Source: Limihaloglobus sulfuriphilus
Lineage (GTDB): Bacteria; Planctomycetota; Phycisphaerae; Sedimentisphaerales; Sedimentisphaeraceae
Assembly (NCBI RefSeq): GCF_001999965.1
Contig: NZ_CP019646.1
Location: forward strand, 248,001-312,000
DNA length: 64,000 nt
Reading direction: 5' to 3'
Shown here in pieces: positions 26,606 to 34,749 of the stretch (positions within the stretch are counted from its first letter, which is position 1; each line of letters begins with the position of its first letter). The notes under the pieces are model-generated. The model did no database searches and was not told the origin of the DNA. It was given only the letters and a program-made list of their open reading frames with translations. A program made the translations under genes and the position numbers.

Positions 26606-27622
26606 ATGAATATGCTGGGGCGACACATTAGAACGATACTTTTTTCCGCGGCAGCCTTGTTTTCGGTATTTTTTGTACCGGTTTCAATTTCGGGGCCAAA
26701 CGCGGAAAAAACCGTTAAAGTAAGTAAAAATGATACCGCCATAACACTTTCCTGCGGCGGCAGCAAAATACTCAGCTATCACCACGCGGTGCATCCCGTT
26801 CCGGAAGGCGTTGATCCCTCATACCGCCGAAGCGGATTTATACATCCTTTATACTCACCCTCCGGCAAGGTTCTTACCAGAATCCAGCCGCCTGACCATT
26901 ATCACCATTACGGTAGCTGGGCTCCCTGGACTAAAACGCATATAGATGGCAGAGAGGTAGATTTCTGGAACCTCGGCAAAAAGCAGGGAACAGTCCGCTT
27001 TGCGGAATTGATCTCAAAAGAAGCCGGCGGTTTCACCGTTCATCAGGAGCATGTTGAGTTTACAGACTCCGGCGGCGAGCGGGTGGTAATTGATGAAATT
27101 CTAAGAATACACGCATCTGCCGCGGAGATTGACGGGATACCCGCCTGGATAGTTGATGTGTCCGGCACATTGAAGAACATACTTGATGCGGCGATAATTA
27201 TGGATAAATACCGCTATGGCGGGGGTATAGCAATCCGCGCCGCCAAAGAATGGAAAGCTCCCGGCAGCAACATTCTCTCAAGTGAAGGCAAAGACAGAGA
27301 CAACGGCCGTGCAAGCCGTGCGCGATGGTGCGAGGTTTTCGGCACATTTGATGACGGCACACGAAGCGGAATACTTTTTATGAGCCATCCGGATAACCGT
27401 GAGCACCCCGAGCCGATATACATGTGGGACAGCAAGGCCAACGGCGGCAGGGGTGATATGTTTTTCCAGTTTTGTCCGATTCATCTCAATCCGTGGCAGC
27501 TAAATCCGGGCGCAGAGTATAAACTGCGGTACCGAATGGTTATATATGATGGAAAATTAAACACAGAAAGGATGGAAATTCTATGGCAGACTTTTGCAGA
27601 ACATCAAACTTTCAGCGAATGA
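26606..27622 (+). CDS. DUF6807 (PmoA-like) exported protein
   Basis: This 338-aa protein has a hydrophobic N-terminal signal (about 10-30). The rest matches the DUF6807/'PmoA family' proteins common in planctomycetes and Bacteroidetes: YRRSGFIHPLYSPSGKVLT, the histidine-rich PPDHYHHYGSW and a late LNPWQLNPGAEYKLRYR. Despite the name there is no evidence for methane oxidation. The family often neighbours Gfo/Idh/MocA and ThuA genes, as here. The histidine cluster suggests metal or substrate binding. The next gene starts inside this one, so translation is coupled. Function unknown. Confidence 0.8.
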   Translation: MNMLGRHIRTILFSAAALFSVFFVPVSISGPNAEKTVKVSKNDTAITLSCGGSKILSYHHAVHPVPEGVDPSYRRSGFIHPLYSPSGKVLTRIQPPDHYHHYGSWAPWTKTHIDGREVDFWNLGKKQGTVRFAELISKEAGGFTVHQEHVEFTDSGGERVVIDEILRIHASAAEIDGIPAWIVDVSGTLKNILDAAIIMDKYRYGGGIAIRAAKEWKAPGSNILSSEGKDRDNGRASRARWCEVFGTFDDGTRSGILFMSHPDNREHPEPIYMWDSKANGGRGDMFFQFCPIHLNPWQLNPGAEYKLRYRMVIYDGKLNTERMEILWQTFAEHQTFSE

Positions 27623-28389
27623 TACTTAAACTTGCAGTTCCTGCCGTTATATCTCTTGCGAGTGCGGGTTTGGGGCAAAGGGTTTTGATCTACACAAAAA
27701 ACGGCGAGGGATATGTACACAAGAACATACCGGCAAGCGTTAAGTGCCTGGAAAAGATTTGTAAGGCTAACGGCTGGGAATATGAAAGCAGCGATGATGC
27801 CTCGGTTTTTACCGCGGACAATATCAGCCGGTTCAGCGTTCTGGTATTCTCAAACACCAACAACGAGTCCTTCGATACCGAGGAGCAGAGAAAGGTTTTT
27901 AAGGATTACATCAACTCCGGCGGCGGTTTTGTAGGGATACACTCCGCCTGCGGTTCCGAGCGGAAATGGCCCTGGTTCTGGGCAAATCTGGGCGGCAAAT
28001 TCGCCTGGCACCCGAAAAATCAGCCGTTTGATATCCTTGTAATAGACAAGAATCATCCCTCGACGGCTCATCTTGATGATGTCTGGAAATGGCAGGACGA
28101 GTGCTACCTGATTGATGAGCTGAATCCGCGTATCAGGGTTCTGATGGCAGTGGATCTCAAAACGATAAAGACAGATGCCCAAAGGCTAAAAGAATATCCG
28201 GGGCGTGTATTTGGTGATACATTTCCTCTGGCATGGTGCCAGGAATTCGATGGCGGCCGTCAGTGGTACACCGCACTTGGCCATGACATTGAGCATTATA
28301 AGGACGAGAATTTTATCAGGCATCTCACCGGCGGAATACGCTGGGTAATGGAAAAAGACAACATCAAAACAAAAAATGAGAAGAAATGA
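27583..28389 (+). CDS. ThuA-like domain protein, probably exported
   Basis: This 268-aa protein has a class I amidotransferase-like fold of the ThuA (trehalose utilisation) family: RVLIYTKNGEGYVHKNI, then GGGFVGIHSACG, and late FPLAWCQEFDGGRQWYTALG followed by histidine GHD. ATG 27583 has a well-spaced AAAGGA; an alternative ATG at 27619 forms an ATGA overlap with the previous stop and gives a shorter signal peptide (MILKLAVPAVISLASAG). Both forms predict export. ThuA proteins act with Gfo/Idh/MocA oxidoreductases on keto-sugars in characterised systems; the substrate here is unknown. Confidence 0.85.
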   Translation: MADFCRTSNFQRMILKLAVPAVISLASAGLGQRVLIYTKNGEGYVHKNIPASVKCLEKICKANGWEYESSDDASVFTADNISRFSVLVFSNTNNESFDTEEQRKVFKDYINSGGGFVGIHSACGSERKWPWFWANLGGKFAWHPKNQPFDILVIDKNHPSTAHLDDVWKWQDECYLIDELNPRIRVLMAVDLKTIKTDAQRLKEYPGRVFGDTFPLAWCQEFDGGRQWYTALGHDIEHYKDENFIRHLTGGIRWVMEKDNIKTKNEKK

Positions 28390-28409
28390 CTACCTTCAGG
28401 AGTAATCAA

Positions 28410-29804
28410 ATGAGACGAAGAGTTTTTATGAAAAATACCGCGACAGCCGCCGCTGCCGCATTCGGCGTTCCTTTTATAGTAAATTCAAACGCATTGGGCA
28501 GGTACAGGCCAAATGACAAAATCAATATTGCTCAGCTTGGCTGGGGCCGTATCGCCATGAGCCACGATGCGCCTGAGACCATCAAGCATGATATGTGCCG
28601 TTTTACCGCCGTTGCCGACCCTGATATCAATCGGGCAAGAGACGGCAAAAAGTGGATAGAAAATTACTACGCAAAGAAAACCGGTAAAGAAAAATATGTA
28701 GATGTGAAAGTTTACCAGGATTACCGTGAAATGCTGATGGATCCCAGTATCGATGCAGTCGTAATATCCACACCTGACCACTGGCATGCACAGCCTGCGA
28801 TGGAGGCGGCTTTAAAAAATATGGATGTATATCTACAGAAGCCTTTTAGTCTTACGATCAAAGAGGGCCGGCAGGTGAGTGATGTGATCAACAAGACCGG
28901 CTGTATTCTGCAGGTCGGCAGCCAGCAGCGTTCAATTTCACCCTGGCCGCAGTTTAAAAAGGCCGCTGAGCTTGTAAGAAACGGTGTTCTGGGCAAACTG
29001 ATACATGTTGATGTCGGCCTTGGCACTGACCCTGGCTGCGGGGAAGAGCCCGAGATGCCGGTTCCTGCGAATCTCAACTACGACCTATGGCTCGGCTCGA
29101 CCGAGGATGTTTACTACACAGAAAAACGTGTTCACCCACAAAACAACTACAGCCGTCCCGGCTGGCTGCGGTGCAGGCAGTTCGGCGCGGGCATGATCAC
29201 CGGCTGGGGAGCTCACCACATCGATAACGCCCACTGGGGAATGGGCACGGAGTTTACCGGACCCGTTGAGTTAGAGGGCTGGGGCGAATTCCCCGATTCA
29301 GGTCTCTGGGACGTTCACGGCGAGTTTGAGGTGAATACGAAGTATGCCGACGGTGTTACGATGAACATCAGCAGCAAGCATCCAAACGGCGTTAAATTTA
29401 TCGGCGAAAAAGGCTGGATAGCAGTCAACAGGGGAGGCGTTAAGGTAACCAGCAGCGATCCTGATACCAGGGGTGACAAGGTTGAGACGCCCGCAATCTA
29501 TGCCAGTGACCCGTCTCTGCTGGATGTCAAGCTCGGGCCAAACGCCTTAAAGCTCTATGAAAGCCCCGAACAGCACCTTGACTGGCTCAACTGTATCCGG
29601 AGCCGCCGCACGCCTGTCGCGCCGGCAGAGGTTGCTCACCGTTCATGCTCGGCGTGTCTGCTGGCGCACATCGCAATGCAGATACCGAATACGACATTGA
29701 AATGGGATCCTGTCAAAGAAGAGTTCATCGGCAATGATAAGGCAAATTCAATGCTTCGAAGAACTCAAAGAAAAGGATACGGCACGGAGAGTGTAATTAG
29801 TTAA
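28410..29804 (+). CDS. Tat-exported Gfo/Idh/MocA family oxidoreductase
   Basis: This 464-aa protein begins MRRRVFMKNTATAAAAAFG, a twin-arginine signal, so it is exported folded, presumably with NAD(P) bound as in glucose-fructose oxidoreductase. The Rossmann start INIAQLGWGRIAM keeps a GxGxxA form; VVISTPDHWHA and the catalytic lysine in YLQKPFSLT follow, and the C-terminal sheet contains GWGAHHIDNAHWGMG. ATG 28410 is chosen since AGGAG lies 7 nt upstream; an earlier ATG at 28386 would bury the Tat motif. It belongs to the DUF6807/ThuA operon. Likely reaction: oxidation, reduction or rearrangement of a sugar outside the cytoplasm. Confidence 0.9.
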   Translation: MRRRVFMKNTATAAAAAFGVPFIVNSNALGRYRPNDKINIAQLGWGRIAMSHDAPETIKHDMCRFTAVADPDINRARDGKKWIENYYAKKTGKEKYVDVKVYQDYREMLMDPSIDAVVISTPDHWHAQPAMEAALKNMDVYLQKPFSLTIKEGRQVSDVINKTGCILQVGSQQRSISPWPQFKKAAELVRNGVLGKLIHVDVGLGTDPGCGEEPEMPVPANLNYDLWLGSTEDVYYTEKRVHPQNNYSRPGWLRCRQFGAGMITGWGAHHIDNAHWGMGTEFTGPVELEGWGEFPDSGLWDVHGEFEVNTKYADGVTMNISSKHPNGVKFIGEKGWIAVNRGGVKVTSSDPDTRGDKVETPAIYASDPSLLDVKLGPNALKLYESPEQHLDWLNCIRSRRTPVAPAEVAHRSCSACLLAHIAMQIPNTTLKWDPVKEEFIGNDKANSMLRRTQRKGYGTESVIS

Positions 29805-29822
29805 ATGTAAAGAGTTTGAACT

Positions 29823-31214
29823 ATGAAAATACAAGGATACTTCTTACTGGTTTTGGTTCTAATTATGAGTGTAAATTTTTCAGGATGTCAAAAATCGGCA
29901 TTTACCGGCGATGATGCAAAATTAAAACTTATAACTCTCGATCCGGGGCATTTTCATGCGGCTCTGGTTCAAAAGCAGATGTACAGGCAGATTTCACCGA
30001 ATGTAAGCCTGTATGCTCCTGAAGGGCCTGATATCGAGGATCATCTTGGACGCATTGAGGGTTTTAATACCCGCAGCGATAACCCGACCTCATGGGTTTC
30101 CAGCATTTACACGGGCGATGACTTTCTTGATAGGATGCTCATGGATGAACCAGGCAGCATTGTTGTTCTTGCCGGCAATAACTCTGCGAAAACCGATTAT
30201 ATCTATGCCGCAATCAAGGCTGGAATGAACGTGCTGGCGGATAAGCCGATGGTGATTTTTCCGGAGAAGTTTGATCTGCTCGTGAAGAGCTTCGAGAAAG
30301 CCGGTAAAAACGATGTTCTGCTCTATGACATCATGACCGAACGTCACGAGGTAACAACGATACTGCAGAAAGAGCTCTCGCAGGTTGAGGGTGTATTCGG
30401 CACGCTAAAGGCCGGCACACCCGAAAATCCCGCCGTCACCAAGGAAAGTGTGCACCACTTCTTTAAGTATGTATCCGGAAACCCGATAAAACGCCCTGGC
30501 TGGTTCTTTGATCCGGCTCAGCGGGGCGAAGCTCTCACAGACGTTTCGACGCATCTGGTTGACCTGATACAGTGGGAGTGTTATCCCGAACAGATAATCG
30601 ACTACAAAAATGATATCGAGATGCACGACGCCAGACGGTGGACGACGCAGATAACCCCCGGGCAGTTCTCCAGGGTTACCGGCCTGAGCAGCTATCCGGA
30701 GTATCTGGCACCGTATGTGGACGGCGGCAGTCTCAATGTATTCTCAAACGGTGAAATGGTTTACCGGATAAAAGACACCTGGGCGAAAGTATCGGTTCTG
30801 TGGGAGTTTCAGGCACCCGAGGGAACGGGCGATACGCATTATTCAATCATGCAGGGCACGAAATCAAATCTTATAATCCGGCAGGGCCCGGAAGAAAACT
30901 ATAAACCCACTCTTTATGTTGAGTCGGGGGGCGGGGAAAACATCGAAAAGCAGCTTCGGAATGCCGTTGCCGGCAATGGCAGGCTCCAGAAGATGTATCC
31001 GGGCCTGGAGATAGAAAAGGCGGGCGAGAAAATCTGGAAAGTTGTAATTCCGGATAAGTACCGCGTAGGCCATGAGGCTCACTTTATACAGGTAACAGAA
31101 AAGTATCTGGGCTACCTCAAAGACGGCAAACTCCCCGCGTGGGAGATTCCGAATATGCTGGCGAAGTACTACACAACCACCGAGGCACTGAAGAAAGCCG
31201 GCGGGTCAAGGTAA
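29823..31214 (+). CDS. Gfo/Idh/MocA-like lipoprotein with 'oxidoreductase C' domain
   Basis: This 463-aa protein has a lipoprotein signal with lipobox NFSGC (cysteine about residue 22). The N-terminal Rossmann-like half opens with LKLITLDPGHFHAALVQ instead of a GxGxxG loop, yet keeps the family's VLADKPMVI lysine motif and a T-H-L-V-D-L-I block. The C-terminal half matches the putative oxidoreductase C-terminal family found in planctomycetes. It would be anchored in the envelope. Loss of the glycine loop raises the possibility that it no longer binds NAD in the usual way. It is the last gene of the DUF6807-ThuA-Gfo operon (18 nt gap). Confidence 0.82.
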   Translation: MKIQGYFLLVLVLIMSVNFSGCQKSAFTGDDAKLKLITLDPGHFHAALVQKQMYRQISPNVSLYAPEGPDIEDHLGRIEGFNTRSDNPTSWVSSIYTGDDFLDRMLMDEPGSIVVLAGNNSAKTDYIYAAIKAGMNVLADKPMVIFPEKFDLLVKSFEKAGKNDVLLYDIMTERHEVTTILQKELSQVEGVFGTLKAGTPENPAVTKESVHHFFKYVSGNPIKRPGWFFDPAQRGEALTDVSTHLVDLIQWECYPEQIIDYKNDIEMHDARRWTTQITPGQFSRVTGLSSYPEYLAPYVDGGSLNVFSNGEMVYRIKDTWAKVSVLWEFQAPEGTGDTHYSIMQGTKSNLIIRQGPEENYKPTLYVESGGGENIEKQLRNAVAGNGRLQKMYPGLEIEKAGEKIWKVVIPDKYRVGHEAHFIQVTEKYLGYLKDGKLPAWEIPNMLAKYYTTTEALKKAGGSR

Positions 31215-31221
31215 AGACCGC

Positions 31222-31239
31222 TGCGGCGTTTATGCCGCA
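31222..31239. terminator. Weak hairpin between convergent genes
   Basis: The stem TGCGGC/GCCGCA with a 6-nt loop sits between the lipoprotein gene and the convergent nspC. There is no T tract, so termination strength is doubtful. Confidence 0.35.
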
Positions 31240-31257
31240 TTGAGTTTGCCGGCGGGA

Positions 31258-32394
31258 TCAGGACAGGCGGTTTTTGAAGTCTTCATAGCCGAACCGGCGC
31301 TGGAGTTTGAAACTGCCGTCTTCATTGCGTATCACTATATCGGGCAGGTTGATGCCGTTAAACGTGTTGTTCTTGACCATGGTGTAATGCGCCATATCGC
31401 CGAAAACAAGGCGGCTGCCGGGCTGAAGGGGCTGTTTAAAACTGTAATCGCCTATTACGTCGCCGGCAAGGCATGAGGGGCCTGCCAGGCGGTATGTATA
31501 TGGGTTTTCACCGGGTTTCCCTGCGCCGCGGATTTCCGGCCGGTAGGGCATTTCAAGCACATCGGGCATATGGGTCGCGGCGGAAGTGTCAAGAACGGCG
31601 ATGTCTAAGTCGTTATGCACTATGTCCAGTACCGACGCGATGAGTACGCCGGTATTCAGTGCCACAGCCTCTCCCGGCTCAAGATATATCTGCACATCGT
31701 ATCTTCGCGAAAAATCACTTATCAGGTCGCAAAGCAGGTCAATGTCGTAGTCCGGCCTGGTTATGTGGTGGCCGCCGCCGAAGTTGATCCATTCGATTTC
31801 AGGCAGATAGTCAAAAAAATTATCCTCCACCGCTGCCAGTGTCCTTTGCAGGGCGTCGCTGTTCAATTCGCACAGGTTGTGAAAATGAAAGCCGCTTATA
31901 CCCTCAAGGGTTTCACTTTCGAAAAATTCCGGCAGTATCCCCATACGTGAGCCGGCGGCGCACGGGTCGTAAATAGCCGTCTTCACCTCTGAATGATTTG
32001 GGTTTATCCGCAGGCCGCAGCTGATATTACGCTCGTTGTCCTCTATTCTGTCTTTGCAGCGTTTCCATTGTGAAAACGAGTTGAATACTATATGGTCGCA
32101 GAGCTGGAGCAGTTCATCAAATTCATCCTCTCTGATCCCCGGTGCGCAGAAATGCAGCTCCCCGCCGAATTCTTCGCGTCCAAGTCTTGCCTCGTTGAGC
32201 GAGCTTGCCGACGTTCCCCAGAGATATTCTCTGATAAGATCTGAGACTGACCACATGGCAAACGCCTTTTGTGCCAGCAGAATCTTGCAACCGGTCATAT
32301 CCTGAACGGATTTAAGTGTCTCGAGATTGTTTCTCAGCAAGGCCCTGTCAATTACATAGCAAGGTGTTCGAAGTTCCCTGGGCAGTTCGGTCAT
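31258..32394 (-). CDS. nspC: Carboxynorspermidine decarboxylase
   Basis: This 378-aa PLP enzyme belongs to the alanine-racemase-fold decarboxylases. It forms norspermidine or spermidine from the carboxylated precursor, with CO2 release. Motifs: TPCYVIDRALLRNNL at the N-terminus, the PLP lysine in KILLAQKAFAMW, the HFHNLCE block, the glycine-rich INFGGGHHIT and the late GPSCLAGDVIGDY. ATG 32394 is chosen because it overlaps the upstream dehydrogenase stop in an ATGA arrangement; an earlier in-frame start at 32412 would overlap more. Together the two genes form the alternative polyamine pathway, independent of S-adenosylmethionine decarboxylase. Confidence 0.93.
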   Translation of the reverse strand: MTELPRELRTPCYVIDRALLRNNLETLKSVQDMTGCKILLAQKAFAMWSVSDLIREYLWGTSASSLNEARLGREEFGGELHFCAPGIREDEFDELLQLCDHIVFNSFSQWKRCKDRIEDNERNISCGLRINPNHSEVKTAIYDPCAAGSRMGILPEFFESETLEGISGFHFHNLCELNSDALQRTLAAVEDNFFDYLPEIEWINFGGGHHITRPDYDIDLLCDLISDFSRRYDVQIYLEPGEAVALNTGVLIASVLDIVHNDLDIAVLDTSAATHMPDVLEMPYRPEIRGAGKPGENPYTYRLAGPSCLAGDVIGDYSFKQPLQPGSRLVFGDMAHYTMVKNNTFNGINLPDIVIRNEDGSFKLQRRFGYEDFKNRLS

Positions 32395-33578
32395 AGATTG
32401 ATCTCTTTCCACGGCAGGCCGTATTTGTTCAAATCGTCCATGAACGGGTCAGGGTCGAACTCTTCCATATTGTACACGCCGGGGCGGTTCCATTTATCGG
32501 TAAGAATCATCTTTGCCCCGATCATCGCCGGCACGCCGGTGGTGTAGGAAACCGCCTGCGCCTTGACCTCTTTGTAGCATTGTGCGTGGTCGCAGACGTT
32601 GTATATCATCATTTTGCGTTTCTCGCCGTCTTTGACGCCTTCCATAATGCAGCCGATGCAGGTCTTGCCCTTGTAATTCGTGCCCAGGCTGCCCGGATCC
32701 GGCAGAACCGCTTTTAGAAACTGAAGCGGCACGATATGCTTACCCTCGAACTCAACCGGCTCAATGCTGGTCATACCCACGTTCTGCAGGACGGTTAGAT
32801 GGTTTATGTACGCCTCGCCGAAGGTCATCCAGAAACGGATTCTCTTCAGGCCGGTGATGTGCTTGACCAGTGATTCTTCCTCCTCGTGGTAGAGCAGGTA
32901 CGCCTTGCGCACGCCTACCTCGGGGAAATCGAAGTCCTGTGATACACTCATCGGCTCGATCTCTTTCCACTCGCCGTTTTCCCAGTATTTGCCTTTCTGG
33001 GTTATCTCGCGGATATTGATTTCAGGATTGAAGTTTGTAGCGAACGGGTGACCGTGGTCGCCGGCGTTGCAGTCCACGATATCGACGTAATGAATCTCGT
33101 CTAAATGGTGCTTGAGGGCGTAAGCGCAGAATACATTCGTAACGCCCGGGTCAAATCCGCTGCCCAGCAGTGCCATGATACCGGCATTTTTGTATTTATC
33201 CCTGTATGCCCACTGCCAGCTGTACTCGAATTTTGCCTCGTCTATCGGCTCGTAATTGGCAGTGTCGAGGTAGTTTACGCCGGTTTCCAGACATGCGTCC
33301 ATGATGGGCAAATCCTGATAGGGCAGTGCCACGTTGATAACCAGCTCGGGTTTTACGCTTTTTATCAGGCTCACCATTTCGTGCACATTGTCGGCATCGA
33401 CGCCGGCTGGGGTTATCTTTGTGCCCGTTGCCGCTTTTACATCGGCGGCGATCTTTTCACATTTTGAAGAAGTACGGCTTGCAAGGGTGATGTTACTGAA
33501 TATATCCGGCAGCTGGCCGCATTTATGCGCTACAACATTGCCGACTCCGCCGGCTCCGATTATAAGTACGTTCGACAT
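32391..33578 (-). CDS. Carboxynorspermidine dehydrogenase (saccharopine dehydrogenase family)
   Basis: This 395-aa NADPH-dependent enzyme condenses aspartate semialdehyde with a diamine to give carboxy(nor)spermidine. The Rossmann motif VLIIGAGGVGNVVAHK starts the protein, followed by NVALPYQDLPIMDACLETGVNYLD and GFDPGVTNVFCAYA, characteristic of the family. It is translationally coupled to nspC. An AAGGAG-type ribosome-binding site lies before ATG 33578. The region upstream holds a terminator of the next locus and a palindrome at 33749-33765. Confidence 0.93.
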   Translation of the reverse strand: MSNVLIIGAGGVGNVVAHKCGQLPDIFSNITLASRTSSKCEKIAADVKAATGTKITPAGVDADNVHEMVSLIKSVKPELVINVALPYQDLPIMDACLETGVNYLDTANYEPIDEAKFEYSWQWAYRDKYKNAGIMALLGSGFDPGVTNVFCAYALKHHLDEIHYVDIVDCNAGDHGHPFATNFNPEINIREITQKGKYWENGEWKEIEPMSVSQDFDFPEVGVRKAYLLYHEEEESLVKHITGLKRIRFWMTFGEAYINHLTVLQNVGMTSIEPVEFEGKHIVPLQFLKAVLPDPGSLGTNYKGKTCIGCIMEGVKDGEKRKMMIYNVCDHAQCYKEVKAQAVSYTTGVPAMIGAKMILTDKWNRPGVYNMEEFDPDPFMDDLNKYGLPWKEINL

Positions 33579-33748
33579 ACAGTTCTCCTTATGAGAATAA
33601 TAACATGATTTTCCGGCATTATACTAACTATTTATCCATGGGCAACAAATATTCAGGGCACAAGCCCTCTCTTGTGTTGCAGTTTATCGCGGTTTAATCC
33701 TGTGTTTTAGAGAAATATCTTCAAAAGCAGGTGCCTCGGTGGGTTAAG

Positions 33749-33765
33749 TGTCTTTCTGAAAGACA
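33749..33765. promoter_or_regulatory. Perfect 8-bp palindrome upstream of the polyamine genes
   Basis: TGTCTTTC-T-GAAAGACA lies about 170 bp upstream of the dehydrogenase start and 10 bp past the - strand terminator. It could be an operator; no promoter boxes could be assigned beside it. Confidence 0.35.
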
Positions 33766-33770
33766 GATAC

Positions 33771-33803
33771 AAAAAAAAGGCGGTGCCGTTTGACGCCGCC
33801 TTT
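33771..33803 (-). terminator. Intrinsic terminator of the 61-aa ORF
   Basis: The stem AAAGGCGG/CCGCCTTT has a 12-nt loop. On the - strand it is followed by a run of T (A8 on the + strand, 33771-33778). It ends the small - strand transcription unit. Confidence 0.8.
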
Positions 33804-33840
33804 GGATCCCGGAAATCAGGATAAAAAATTGATAATAGCG

Positions 33841-34026
33841 TTACTCGCTAAAGTTGTGATGCAGAATGATGTCGATCTCATGGTCGTGACATAAATGAAA
33901 CAGGTTCCCGTAGATCATTTTCTTAGTGCGGGGACGGTAGCCTATCATCTCATCACCATCCTTTACTTCGGTGCACCAGCCCGTTTTTTTCAGGCTGTTG
34001 GTAACCTTCATTTCTAATGCGTCCAT
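33841..34026 (-). CDS. Small protein of unknown function (61 aa)
   Basis: Not recognised. The 61-aa product has mixed charge and a histidine-rich end (LFHLCHDHEIDIILHHNF), two cysteines, and no signal peptide or membrane segment. Reality is supported by a GAGGT ribosome-binding site 7 nt before ATG, a strong promoter about 260 bp upstream on the same strand and an intrinsic terminator 35 bp after the stop. Two other terminator hairpins lie between promoter and ORF, so expression may need read-through. The CxxDH/HH pattern might bind a metal, which is speculation. Confidence 0.6.
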   Translation of the reverse strand: MDALEMKVTNSLKKTGWCTEVKDGDEMIGYRPRTKKMIYGNLFHLCHDHEIDIILHHNFSE

Positions 34027-34081
34027 TTCTTACCTCACGATTAAGAGTAATAATATGTTACCCGGCCGCTAAGCCGGCACG

Positions 34082-34122
34082 AAAAAAAACCGACACCGAA
34101 GACTTCGCTCCTGTGTCGGTTT
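34082..34122 (-). terminator. Terminator-like hairpin in the leader of the 61-aa ORF
   Basis: The 10-bp stem AAACCGACAC/GTGTCGGTTT encloses an inner CGAAG/CTTCG pairing. On the - strand it is followed by eight T. It lies upstream of the 61-aa ORF, with no ORF of note between it and the previous hairpin. Confidence 0.75.
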
Positions 34123-34177
34123 AACTGTTTCCAATATTTTTTCAGCAACATGCATTTTATAATATGCCGTCCTTGCA

Positions 34178-34230
34178 AATAAAAAACCCGAATGCTAAGA
34201 AGAGATTAACTCTTCCTGGCGTTCGGGTTT
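34178..34230 (-). terminator. First terminator-like hairpin of the leader
   Basis: The stem AAACCCGAA/TTCGGGTTT extends after one mismatch to GC/GC, with an apical GAAGAG/CTCTTC helix. On the - strand it ends in a T-rich tract. It lies about 50-95 nt after the predicted start of transcription. Confidence 0.75.
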
Positions 34231-34278
34231 ATATTGTTAGTTTTAGTTTGCTCATAATTAAAACTCGTTTCTGTTTAC
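34183..34278 (-). ncRNA. Candidate short RNA (promoter to first terminator)
   Basis: The consensus promoter at 34313-34285 would start transcription near 34278, and the first terminator would end it near 34183, giving an RNA of about 95 nt dominated by one long hairpin. A possible 8-codon ORF (MSKLKLTI) lies at its 5' part. It may be a small RNA or an attenuated leader of the 61-aa gene. Confidence 0.4.
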
Positions 34279-34284
34279 AAATTC

Positions 34285-34313
34285 ATATTAGGAGATAGTT
34301 AGAAGTTTGTCAA
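34285..34313 (-). promoter_or_regulatory. Near-consensus sigma70 promoter
   Basis: TTGACA (34313-34308), a 17-nt spacer and TATAAT-like TAATAT (34290-34285) on the - strand. It is one of the best promoter matches in the window and points toward the two terminators and the 61-aa ORF. Confidence 0.75.
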
Positions 34314-34445
34314 GTAAAAATTAAAAATTTTAAAAACTTAGTGTGTGGAATTTATTTATGATTTAATTATCTGGCTTATAAAATCTTACAGAAGAAGTAC
34401 CCGGGCTTTTTTGTTTCGAATAAACTCCGGAATAGATTTTTTTTC

Positions 34446-34484
34446 TTGACATTTCGGCGTACTTTATGTACGTTAAACCGTACG
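34446..34484 (+). promoter_or_regulatory. Promoter and operator region of the yefM-yoeB pair
   Basis: TTGACA (34446-34451) is followed by three GTAC-centred palindromes starting at 34459, 34468 and 34480. The last two are 12 bp apart, the spacing known for YefM-YoeB operators. A weak -10 (TACGTT, 34469-34474) overlaps the middle palindrome. Autoregulation by the toxin-antitoxin complex is expected. Confidence 0.65.
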
Positions 34485-34506
34485 TTTTAAGTCAAGGAAT
34501 ATTTTA

Positions 34507-34749
34507 ATGACATCTATAACTGTAACAAACGCTCGTAAAGAACTATATAATCTTCTTGATCAGCTGCAGCAATCGCATGAACCCGTACATATTACCAGTA
34601 AACGGGGAGGCGGAGTTTTAATCTCCGAGCAGGATTGGTCGGCGATACAGGAAACTCTCTACCTCCAGTCGATCCCGGGGATGACAGAGAGCATTATCGA
34701 GGGCATGAACACGCCCATAGAAGAGTGCTCCGAGGATCCGGGATGGTAG
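34507..34749 (+). CDS. yefM: YefM-family antitoxin
   Basis: This 80-aa Phd/YefM antitoxin has an N-terminal DNA-binding part (SITVTNARKELYNLLDQLQQ) with the ITSKRGGGVLISEQDW strand-turn-helix, and an acidic C-terminal tail that should wrap the toxin. AAGGA precedes ATG 34507. It overlaps the toxin gene by 7 bases, ensuring coupled synthesis. The pair autoregulates through the upstream GTAC palindromes. Such modules stabilise genome regions or act in stress. Confidence 0.92.
   Translation: MTSITVTNARKELYNLLDQLQQSHEPVHITSKRGGGVLISEQDWSAIQETLYLQSIPGMTESIIEGMNTPIEECSEDPGW

Noticed and set aside
26606-27622. Methane monooxygenase subunit, from the 'PmoA' family name
   Set aside because: The sequence has an export signal and the DUF6807 pattern, with no resemblance to the membrane subunit of methane monooxygenase.
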